A stretch of 36,103 nucleotides of DNA from Comamonadaceae bacterium (GTDB lineage: Bacteria; Pseudomonadota; Gammaproteobacteria; Burkholderiales; Burkholderiaceae): positions 1 to 36,103 of the forward strand of contig CANCGU010000322.1 in the NCBI GenBank assembly GCA_947377705.1, read 5' to 3'. The notes beneath the pieces are model-generated. The model was not told the origin of the DNA. It saw nothing but the letters and a program-made list of their open reading frames with translations, and did not search any database. This document shows, piece by piece, positions 30,695-36,103 of this stretch (its first letter is position 1; each line of letters begins with the position of its first letter). The position numbers and the translations under genes were made by a program.

Positions 30695-30726
30695 TCCGAT
30701 TCGGCTCGGCTGGGGATTTCTTGAGG

Positions 30727-32511
30727 TCAAAATGGAACCGTGACTTGCAGCCAGTAGCGATTGCGATCGCGTGTGCCGTCTTGGTCGGTACCCGTTTGGG
30801 TCGGGTTGGGGTTGTGGCCTTGGCGGCGTGCCCAAGTGGCTTTGAAGTTCACGCCATCGTCGTTGGTATATCCCATGCTGGCGCCAAATCCCCTGTAGGT
30901 ATTTCGGTTGTTTTGCGGCCCGCCTGGGTAGGACGGGTCGTGTTGAAGCCAAATTTGGCCCCAGTCGTAGAAGCCAGCGAGGTTGATGCCCGACTCGAGG
31001 TTGTGCCGTAACTCAAGCTGCACAAGCTGACCATCGACGCCCGAGCCTTCGCCCGTGGGGTAGGCGCGCACGCCGCCCATGCCCCCGAGTTGCATCTTTT
31101 CTGAGGAGTCCAGGTTTTTGTCTGCCAATTGGCCTGTGTACGAGACAAAGGCCGATGTTTCGGCGGTGATCGGCTGCAGCCAAGTACCCGTGACCCGCAG
31201 TTTGCTGAAATTGCCTGCGGTTTTGACACCTGTTTGGTCTGTTTGCAAACTTGGGGAACCATCTAGATTGACGTTGCCGTACGACAGTTGTAATGCGTAA
31301 GTTCCCGATCCGCCACCCGGATTGAGGTCACGGACGAAGCCCGAAACCTGTGCGGCAGCCACCTGGGTCTCATAGTGTGAGATCAACTGGCTCTGGGCCG
31401 AGGTGTTTTTGAAGTTTTTGATGTCGGCGGTCAGGCTGACCGTCGCGCTGCGGTCGTCACTGCGGATGAGCGGATACAACCACTCCATGCCTTTGGTGAT
31501 GGAATGGCCGACGGCACCCAAGATGCCCTCCTCGCCGACCACGACTTCATACTTCATGGCGGACAGGTTAAAGCCCATGCGCCATCCGTCTACCCCGACT
31601 GGCACGCTGTAAGCCAATCGCGCATAGTCGCTGCCCTTGGTGTGAACGGCCACGATGTTCAGCAAGTCGGCCATGTCCTTGGGGTTGAACCAGGTCATGC
31701 TGGCCATGACGCGCAAGAAGCCCGTCGAACGGGAACCTGCGGTGTCCATGGTCAACTCAGCTTGGCGTGTGCGACCCTGGTACAACTTAAGAAGTAACTC
31801 GGTTTCGCCAGGTTCGCGGCCTTGGCGCAGAGACCCCTGGACGCTGATGCCTGGAACATCATTGGCCAAGGCCAAGGCGCGGTCAATGGATTTGGCGTTG
31901 AATGGCTCACCCGTGCGTTGCTGGGCTTCGATGATGGCCGCCACATGCGCTTGTGTATTGGGCAAGTCGGCCAGTTCTTGTTCGATTTCGACTTTGGAGA
32001 ACACAGATTCAATGACATCGACCACCAAAACGCCATCGGTCAGGTCTTGCGGCGGCAAAATGGCGCGGGCCAGGTAGTTGTTGCGTCGGTAATACGACTC
32101 AACGGCCATGCCAATTTCAAGCATGTCTTCGTAGCTCATGGGAACGTCAATGAAGGGTTTGACGAGTTCTTTGAGCTCCATATCGCCCAAGATGGTGACG
32201 CCTTGGAAATTAATGGATTTCAGGGTGATTTGTGCTTTAGCAGCTTCTGCCACTTCTTTCTCTTCCACCATTTTTTCCATGGCGGCACCGACCGTGCCTG
32301 GGGCGTAGGCCTCATGGGGCGTGGGTTTATCAATCGGAATGCCGGTGATGGCCTCGGCCCATTGGGTCACCGGGAGGTCGGTTTTTTTCTCGATCGCGCG
32401 CAGCACTTGACCTGCGTTTTTGGGCAAAACGGGGTCGTAGATGTCCAACGACCCGGCCAAAAGACACAGGAAGGCAATCGCAGCAATGAGTCGCGACCGA
32501 GTTAATTTCAC
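30727..32511 (-). CDS. TpsB outer-membrane transporter (ShlB/FhaC/HecB family)
   Basis: Exports the giant TpsA across the outer membrane. The 594-residue product has an N-terminal hydrophobic signal (LIAAIAFLCLLAG), an H1-like helix (AGQVLRAIE, 33-41), a POTRA domain at about 95-170, a second at about 171-247, and a 16-strand barrel from about 250. The loop-6 motif VRAYPTGEGSG (481-491) is the family signature, and the C-terminal Phe (VTVPF) is the expected BAM signal. Length and order match the family (usually 550-600). The start is GTG at 32511: the frame upstream has no other start codon before an in-frame stop, and no Shine-Dalgarno is visible. It lies 32 bp upstream of the adhesin gene and 107 bp after the POTRA protein gene. 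Confidence 0.93.
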   Translation of the reverse strand: MKLTRSRLIAAIAFLCLLAGSLDIYDPVLPKNAGQVLRAIEKKTDLPVTQWAEAITGIPIDKPTPHEAYAPGTVGAAMEKMVEEKEVAEAAKAQITLKSINFQGVTILGDMELKELVKPFIDVPMSYEDMLEIGMAVESYYRRNNYLARAILPPQDLTDGVLVVDVIESVFSKVEIEQELADLPNTQAHVAAIIEAQQRTGEPFNAKSIDRALALANDVPGISVQGSLRQGREPGETELLLKLYQGRTRQAELTMDTAGSRSTGFLRVMASMTWFNPKDMADLLNIVAVHTKGSDYARLAYSVPVGVDGWRMGFNLSAMKYEVVVGEEGILGAVGHSITKGMEWLYPLIRSDDRSATVSLTADIKNFKNTSAQSQLISHYETQVAAAQVSGFVRDLNPGGGSGTYALQLSYGNVNLDGSPSLQTDQTGVKTAGNFSKLRVTGTWLQPITAETSAFVSYTGQLADKNLDSSEKMQLGGMGGVRAYPTGEGSGVDGQLVQLELRHNLESGINLAGFYDWGQIWLQHDPSYPGGPQNNRNTYRGFGASMGYTNDDGVNFKATWARRQGHNPNPTQTGTDQDGTRDRNRYWLQVTVPF

Positions 32512-32534
32512 AAAATGAGAACTAAAACAACCAT
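32508..32534 (-). promoter_or_regulatory. Possible 8-codon leader ORF overlapping the tpsB start
   Basis: An ATG at 32534 opens a frame encoding MVVLVLIL whose TGA stop (32510-32508) overlaps the GTG start of tpsB. This could couple tpsB translation to the leader, which would help explain the missing Shine-Dalgarno. The ORF itself also lacks one, and so short a frame can arise by chance. Confidence 0.25.
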
Positions 32535-32594
32535 AAGGGTTGAGTTAATGCAAATTTCGTGCCTTGCCGTTTTTTGACGCTTTTTCTAGGGGAA

Positions 32595-32606
32595 ATTAGG
32601 CCTAAT
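32595..32606. promoter_or_regulatory. 12-bp perfect palindrome upstream of tpsB
   Basis: ATTAGGCCTAAT is fully self-complementary and sits in the 107-bp gap between the POTRA gene and tpsB; an adjoining TAATAGGC partly repeats its half-site. It could be an operator for an internal promoter, but no clear -35/-10 pair is visible nearby. Confidence 0.3.
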
Positions 32607-32618
32607 GCCTATTAGCGC

Positions 32619-33059
32619 TTATTGGGGAGATCGATTGGGAGGAATACTTTCGATGATTTGCAGCGTCATCTCGGCATTTTTGAAATCCTGACGAGGAATG
32701 TAGGCCTGCACCAACCAGCCGATTTGGCGGTAAGCCTCGGATACGGTGTGGGTGAGCTGCTGCAAGTCGTGCTGGTTCAAGGGTCGGTTGGCGAAAGGCG
32801 CGGTCAGCGCTGCCAGCTGATCGGTGGTCAAGCGCTGATTGCCATTGAACTTAAAGCGCTGAACGGTGACCAAGGTGGCGTCGTTCAGAACCAGCTCTGG
32901 CGGCAAAGGCGGTCGCATTTGGGCGTTGCGCTGCATTTGATCTTGCCTGAGCATTTGCTCGGTTTGGCGCATCAGCGCGCCGGCGTCGGGGATATTTTGT
33001 GCCCAAGAGCTGGCGCTTAGAACGGCCAAAATGGCTAAAACCGAGCGTTTGTAACGCAT
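32619..33059 (-). CDS. Stand-alone secreted POTRA-domain protein
   Basis: 146 residues: signal peptide 1-20 (cleavage SSWA|Q), then PDAGALMRQ at 24-32, which matches the N-terminal plug-helix motif of ShlB/FhaC proteins, a Pro-rich linker (PPLPPEL), and one POTRA domain at about 62-138 (VQRFKFNGNQRLTTDQL ... GWLVQAYIPRQDF ... MTLQIIES). It then stops, with no barrel. The next gene is a TpsB with its own helix and two POTRAs, so this is an extra periplasmic module rather than a missing part. A good Shine-Dalgarno (AGGGGG, four bases before the ATG) supports translation. It may bind the very long TpsA in the periplasm or modify the TpsB entrance. The alternative is a decayed second tpsB whose barrel was lost. 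Confidence 0.88.
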   Translation of the reverse strand: MRYKRSVLAILAVLSASSWAQNIPDAGALMRQTEQMLRQDQMQRNAQMRPPLPPELVLNDATLVTVQRFKFNGNQRLTTDQLAALTAPFANRPLNQHDLQQLTHTVSEAYRQIGWLVQAYIPRQDFKNAEMTLQIIESIPPNRSPQ

Positions 33060-33119
33060 AAAACCCCCTGAAATGAGTCAATTCAAGACTGTCCAAGCAT
33101 AGCGCGTGCCTGGCAAGTT

Positions 33120-33593
33120 CTATTGACCGATTGCCTTTTTCTTAAAAACGTCAGGCAGGTTGCATTCGGCCAGCTCGGATTCAAGTTGGGTGTCACCCAC
33201 AATGTATTCACCGCGTTTGGCAAAGTTGTCTCGCAGGCGTTTGCTGTACACCTCCGACACATTGCCGACATTGCGATGGATGGTTTTCATGGTTTCTTTG
33301 CTTGCCATGCCACGCTTTTTGTCAATCTCACGCTCATTGGCTTCGGACAGAACCATGTAGTGCTGCGCCAAGTTTTCAAAGTCTTTGGCACCTGCTTTCT
33401 CACCTTTTCGTTCTAAAAGGGCGGACACATTGAGCTGCAAAGCAGCACATCGGTTGTACAGATAGGACAAACGCGTGGGATCGCGGTAGTTTTGGTATCT
33501 GGCTCGAATTTCGTCAAAGGTGGCTAACTCAGCCGCCTGAACGAGCGGCATGCACGCCAACAAAGACAAAGCAAGTAAATTTGATTTATTCAT
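33120..33593 (-). CDS. Small secreted helical protein, function unknown
   Basis: 157 residues from ATG 33593. This start is chosen because it gives a proper signal peptide (MNKSNLLALSLLACMPLVQA, cleavage before AELA); the frame is open further upstream to 33692, but that extension has no signal character and overlaps the divergent gene. The mature part looks almost entirely helical and charged, with exactly two cysteines (C49 in YNRCAALQ, C144 in LAECNLPD) near its two ends, suggesting a disulfide that staples a helical bundle. I do not recognise the family. It is the first gene of the apparent adhesin operon, 60 bp ahead of the POTRA gene, so a periplasmic role in adhesin export is plausible but unproven. 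Confidence 0.8.
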   Translation of the reverse strand: MNKSNLLALSLLACMPLVQAAELATFDEIRARYQNYRDPTRLSYLYNRCAALQLNVSALLERKGEKAGAKDFENLAQHYMVLSEANEREIDKKRGMASKETMKTIHRNVGNVSEVYSKRLRDNFAKRGEYIVGDTQLESELAECNLPDVFKKKAIGQ

Positions 33594-33677
33594 AGTTTTA
33601 AGCGCCACTGTCAATTTCTCGTTGGCATGAATCATGCTTGATTGATGGTAGATTTTTTGATTGCATAGGAGTGAATC
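33594..33677. promoter_or_regulatory. Divergent intergenic region with 13-bp inverted repeat
   Basis: The 84 bp between the adhesin operon and the TPR gene contain GCATGA-A-TCATGC (33625-33637), a perfect 6-bp inverted repeat around one base, well placed for an operator controlling both directions. A TTGACA on the minus strand lies about 15 bp before ATG 33593, too close to be the promoter for that start. No complete promoter could be called. Confidence 0.4.
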
Positions 33678-33959
33678 ATGACAAACCAACATTTATCAGG
33701 CGCTAACCTGACCAACTTCACACAAGAAGAGCTGACACAAGCCGCAGAAATGCTTGAAGCATCGGGCCGACACCAAGAGGCGATTGAGTTATATCGCCAA
33801 TGGCTCAAACACGGCAAAGGTGAGTGTAAGCATGTGGCTTGGTTTAATTTTGGCTGGTTGCTGCAAAAACAAAATAAGTTTGATGAAGCCGCCAGTGCCT
33901 ACAACCAATTGACGGACAACTACGCCAGCTATTTGTCTGGCCACACCGCCGTCGTTTAA
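33678..33959 (+). CDS. Small TPR protein
   Basis: 93 residues with two helix-turn-helix TPR units: about 19-45 (AEMLEASGRHQEAIELYRQW) and 52-85 (AWFNFGWLLQKQNKFDEAASAYNQL). There is no signal peptide, so it should be cytoplasmic. AGGAG at 33667-33671, six bases before the ATG, is a strong ribosome binding site and argues for an expressed gene. From memory, the ALYRQWL ... HVAxFNxGxLL pattern resembles the first repeats of SPINDLY-type O-GlcNAc transferases of Burkholderiales, but no catalytic domain follows before the stop. It may be a short adaptor or a truncated remnant of such a gene. It is divergent from the adhesin operon. Confidence 0.8.
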   Translation: MTNQHLSGANLTNFTQEELTQAAEMLEASGRHQEAIELYRQWLKHGKGECKHVAWFNFGWLLQKQNKFDEAASAYNQLTDNYASYLSGHTAVV

Positions 33960-33998
33960 GCGTCTCTCGTTACTGACTCCTTCGCAATGGAAGGGCAT

Positions 33999-34046
33999 GG
34001 TCTAGCAACTGCGGCTAGGCCCTGCTCTTGCGCGCGCGTCTTTTTT
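33999..34046 (+). terminator. Possible terminator after the TPR gene
   Basis: GGTCTAGC (33999-34006) pairs with GCTAGGCC (34014-34021) with one wobble around a 7-base loop. A run of six T follows only after a 19-base GC-rich spacer (34041-34046), so the structure is not a classical intrinsic terminator. Confidence 0.3.
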
Positions 34047-34123
34047 GTCGAAAACATTGTTTACATAAGATTAATCGTATTTTTAATGAATTTAATAAAT
34101 AACTTATAACGATCGCAGAAATG
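34047..34123. other. AT-rich intergenic stretch
   Basis: A strongly AT-rich stretch between the TPR gene and the tRNA-Lys terminator, in clear contrast with its surroundings. No ORF, tRNA or complete promoter could be supported in it. Confidence 0.5.
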
Positions 34124-34155
34124 AAAAAAGGACTTAGATTTCTCTAAGTCCTTTT
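34124..34155 (-). terminator. Intrinsic terminator of tRNA-Lys
   Basis: On the minus strand a perfect 13-bp stem (AAAAGGACTTAGA pairing with TCTAAGTCCTTTT) closes a GAAA tetraloop and runs into a T tract. It starts 9 bases after the tRNA CCA end. The A tract on the other side means it could also stop plus-strand transcription. Confidence 0.88.
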
Positions 34156-34164
34156 AAGATTTTT

Positions 34165-34240
34165 TGGTGGGACCAGCGGGGGTCGAACCCACGACAAACG
34201 GATTAAAAGTCCGCTGCTCTACCAACTGAGCTATGGTCCC
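34165..34240 (-). tRNA. tRNA-Lys (anticodon TTT)
   Basis: 76 nt including an encoded CCA. The acceptor stem GGGACCA/TGGTCCC, the D arm (AGCTCAGTTGGTAGAGC), the anticodon stem GCGGA/TCCGT-type around loop CTTTTAA (anticodon 34205-34207), and the T arm GTGGGTTCGACCCCCGC all fold normally. The discriminator base is A. Bacterial tRNA-Lys(TTT) reads AAA and AAG; it is also a substrate class for t6A37, the base handled by the neighbouring tcdA product. Confidence 0.97.
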
Positions 34241-34287
34241 ATCACACGAGGTATTTGACGTTTGTTTCGTACCCCGCGAAGCCTAAA

Positions 34288-34317
34288 AGTATAACGCATT
34301 TTTCACGGTTTTGGCAA
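34288..34317 (-). promoter_or_regulatory. Sigma-70 type promoter of tRNA-Lys
   Basis: Minus strand: TTGCCA (34317-34312), an 18-bp spacer and TATACT (34293-34288), about 48 bp upstream of the tRNA. A GC-rich stretch (GGCTTCGCGGGG) follows the -10, a feature often linked to stringent control of stable RNA. The -35 box lies within the last codons of tcdA. Confidence 0.7.
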
Positions 34318-35079
34318 TGGGCGGGAAGAAATTTGATCGAGCACCCATCCCGCAGCGCATTGACCAAAAGTCGCCGTCACGCTGACCACAGAACCGTAGC
34401 CACTGCAGTTCAATGAGCCGTCGCCTTGCACGTCGCAACTGGCATCAGGCGGTGCCACCGCCTCACGGCTGAACACACAGGCAATGCCTATTTTTTTGCC
34501 ATCACGCGCAGCACCGTGTTCGCGGCGAAGGTTGTAGCGTAGTTTGGCCAAGAGCGGATCGTGGCTGGTGTGGCACAAGTCGTCGATGTCCACTTTGTGT
34601 GCCAGTCGCTTGCCGCCAGCGGCACCCACCGTGATAAACAAGCCACGTTGCTTCAAGGCCCAAGCGGCCATGGCGGTTTTGGCTTTGACCTGATCGCAGG
34701 CGTCAACCACGGCATCAACCGTTGCGCCATTCAAGATACTGGGCCAGTTGGTGGGTTCCACAAAGTCTTCGATACAGGTCACCACACACGCAGGGTTGAT
34801 GTGGGCCATGCGCTGGCGCATGGCTTCGACTTTGGCCATGCCCACTGTGTCATCGAGGGCATGAATTTGTCGGTTGATGTTGGACTCGGACACGTTGTCG
34901 AGGTCAATCAGGGTCAAGTGCCCCACCCCACTGCGCGCCAAGGCCTCCACCGTCCACGACCCCACCCCACCCACGCCCACGACCACCACATGCGCGGCAC
35001 GAATACGTGCCGCGCCGTTGACGCCATACAAACGTTCTAAACCGCCAAAACGGCGGTCGGTGACAGAAGGTTCAAGCAC
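34303..35079 (-). CDS. tcdA: tRNA threonylcarbamoyladenosine dehydratase (ThiF/E1-like)
   Basis: Uses ATP to cyclise t6A to ct6A at position 37 of ANN-decoding tRNAs; cytoplasmic. With the GTG start at 35079 the product is 258 residues, close to the usual length, and begins just before the conserved DRRFGGLERLYG. The Rossmann loop GVGGVG is at 35-40, the E1-family DLDNVSESNINRQ at 59-71, DACD at 126-129, and the C-terminal TATFG motif is present. A longer frame back to 35163 exists but would lie wholly inside the upstream gene. The GTG overlaps the stop of the YeeE gene by 8 bases, so translation is probably coupled. GGAG lies 12 bases upstream. Confidence 0.93.
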   Translation of the reverse strand: MLEPSVTDRRFGGLERLYGVNGAARIRAAHVVVVGVGGVGSWTVEALARSGVGHLTLIDLDNVSESNINRQIHALDDTVGMAKVEAMRQRMAHINPACVVTCIEDFVEPTNWPSILNGATVDAVVDACDQVKAKTAMAAWALKQRGLFITVGAAGGKRLAHKVDIDDLCHTSHDPLLAKLRYNLRREHGAARDGKKIGIACVFSREAVAPPDASCDVQGDGSLNCSGYGSVVSVTATFGQCAAGWVLDQISSRPLPKP

Positions 35080-36103
35080 AGGCGGTGCGCTCCAAGCGTG
35101 CGGCTTGTTGGCGCAACGAAACCACAGCCCCCACCAAGATAGCGGCCAACGCCATGACCGCATTGAGGCTCAGAGTCGAAATGCCGCTCAAGCCTTGGCC
35201 AAATGTGCAGCCCATCGCGGTCACCCCGCCCACGCCCATCAAGACGGCGCCAAACAGGTGTTGGCCCAAATCGCGCGCATCGGCAAAGCCTTCCCAGCGG
35301 AAAGTTTGGCTCAGCAGCGCCGAGGCGGCAGAGCCCAAAACGACCCCCGCTACGGCGACCACGCCTGTCGTCAGCACCTTAGATTGGTCGCTGTAGAACA
35401 TCAGCCAGTCTAAGGTGGACGCAACAGGCGCCACAAAACTCAAGGCTTCGATGCGCCCCGAACTGGTCGCCAAATAAACAGCCTCCAAGGTTTCTGGATG
35501 TTCTGGCACAAAGCCCAAATGGCCACTGACCCACCACATGGCGACCACAAGGCCGCCTACCCCGACGCCTGCCAAAAGGCTGTCCAGGGTCCAAAAGTCT
35601 TTGTGGCGAAGCGTCAGCACAAGCAAAACCCCGCCCAAGATGTAACCCAAGCCAGGAATGGCCAAGAACCCGAGGGTTGCCCCCGTGGGAATTTCGGTGA
35701 ACCCAGTGTCCACCGTGTTCACACGCAGCACGGCGGTGATGCCTTTGAGTGTGGCAAAAGCGCTCACGCCCATCACCACAAATACCACCACCGACTTGAG
35801 GTTGCCGCCACCGATGCGCACCAGCGTCTTGCTGCCGCAGCCCGAGGCCATCACCATGCCCACGCCGAACATCAGCCCGCCCACCAGGTGCGATGCCCAC
35901 AACAGGGCCGGCGCGGCATACACGCTGTTGGCCGCCTTCACCCAGCCCAGGCCCACCATGGCGTTGAAGCCCAGCATGGCCACACCGGCGGCCATGGCCC
36001 ACATGCGCATGCGGGTCCAGTCGCCGATGTTCACCACGTCGGCCACCGCCCCCATGGTGCAGAAGTGGGTGCGCTGGGCAATGGCGCCAAACACCACACC
36101 CAG
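35072..36103 (-). CDS. YeeE/YedE-family thiosulfate-type transporter, 5' end outside window
   Basis: Inner-membrane protein with about nine or more hydrophobic segments in two related halves, as in YeeE/TsuA, which imports thiosulfate by passing it between conserved cysteines. The three key cysteine contexts are present: THFCTMGA (near the visible N-terminus), ASGCGSK about 74 residues later, and AMGCTFGQG near the C-terminus (about 45 residues from the end). The frame is open to the window edge. The first visible GTG (36097) lies inside the conserved FGAIAQR segment, so the true start is beyond 36103. No TusA-like partner follows; instead the stop overlaps the tcdA start. The substrate is inferred from the family. 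Confidence 0.9.
   Translation of the reverse strand: MGVVFGAIAQRTHFCTMGAVADVVNIGDWTRMRMWAMAAGVAMLGFNAMVGLGWVKAANSVYAAPALLWASHLVGGLMFGVGMVMASGCGSKTLVRIGGGNLKSVVVFVVMGVSAFATLKGITAVLRVNTVDTGFTEIPTGATLGFLAIPGLGYILGGVLLVLTLRHKDFWTLDSLLAGVGVGGLVVAMWWVSGHLGFVPEHPETLEAVYLATSSGRIEALSFVAPVASTLDWLMFYSDQSKVLTTGVVAVAGVVLGSAASALLSQTFRWEGFADARDLGQHLFGAVLMGVGGVTAMGCTFGQGLSGISTLSLNAVMALAAILVGAVVSLRQQAARLERTACA

Noticed and set aside
31822..32505. 227-codon plus-strand ORF opposite tpsB
   Set aside because: It is a shadow of a well-supported TpsB; its product shows no recognisable domain.
32508..33059. The POTRA gene and tpsB as one gene broken by a frameshift
   Set aside because: The 107-bp gap separates them, each has its own signal peptide and helix motif, and TpsB already has two POTRAs, so nothing is missing from it.
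33594..33692. Upstream extension of the secreted helical protein to 33692
   Set aside because: It lacks signal character, would bury the signal peptide 33 residues inside the protein, and overlaps the start of the divergent TPR gene.
34047..34240. Genomic-island attachment site at the 3' end of tRNA-Lys
   Set aside because: The tRNA 3' end does face the adhesin locus and an AT-rich stretch follows, but I saw no repeat of the tRNA end elsewhere in the window, no integrase and no transposase, and the terminator is intact.
35080..35163. Upstream extension of TcdA to 35163
   Set aside because: The added 28 residues (Trp/Arg-rich) do not match the family, lie wholly within the transporter coding region, and the GTG at 35079 gives the standard length.

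Overview
The window carries a giant two-partner-secretion (type Vb) adhesin locus followed by a short housekeeping segment. Codon use, GC content that looks to be in the high fifties percent by eye, and the pairing of a YeeE/YedE transporter with TcdA suggest a betaproteobacterium, most likely Burkholderiales (Comamonadaceae-like). That placement is inference; no marker gene settles it.

Positions 1-30694 (minus strand) are a single uninterrupted reading frame of at least 10,231 codons. It is still open at the left edge, so the C-terminus is missing. The same frame reads as adhesin-like sequence at both ends and at every point I translated. From the N-terminus the order is: a 46-residue extended signal peptide and TPS secretion domain; three copies of a haemagglutinin-type repeat; a C-type-lectin-like domain with EPN and WND motifs; autotransporter-associated beta-strand repeats; a tandem array of about 120-residue repeats; an MBG/YDG plus WVGATN module; three blocks of GLUG repeats (about 55-60 copies); a small TTR/Ig-like insert; a second YDG cluster and second WVGATN module; more beta-strand repeats; and a final series of beta-solenoid repeats running off the window.

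Positions 30727-33593 (minus) hold three genes immediately upstream: the outer-membrane TpsB transporter, a stand-alone secreted POTRA-domain protein, and a small secreted helical protein of unknown function. All four genes are co-oriented with short gaps, which suggests an operon devoted to export of the giant adhesin. A small TPR gene with a strong ribosome binding site (33678-33959, plus) is divergent from it, sharing an 84-bp intergenic region that contains a palindrome.

Positions 34124-36103 (minus) hold tRNA-Lys(TTT) with a convincing promoter and hairpin terminator, tcdA (tRNA t6A37 dehydratase), and the 3' part of a YeeE/YedE thiosulfate-type transporter whose stop codon overlaps the tcdA start. 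The most notable signals are the size of the adhesin, its embedded C-type-lectin-like domain, the extra POTRA protein, and isolated cysteine pairs in a protein that is otherwise close to cysteine-free.
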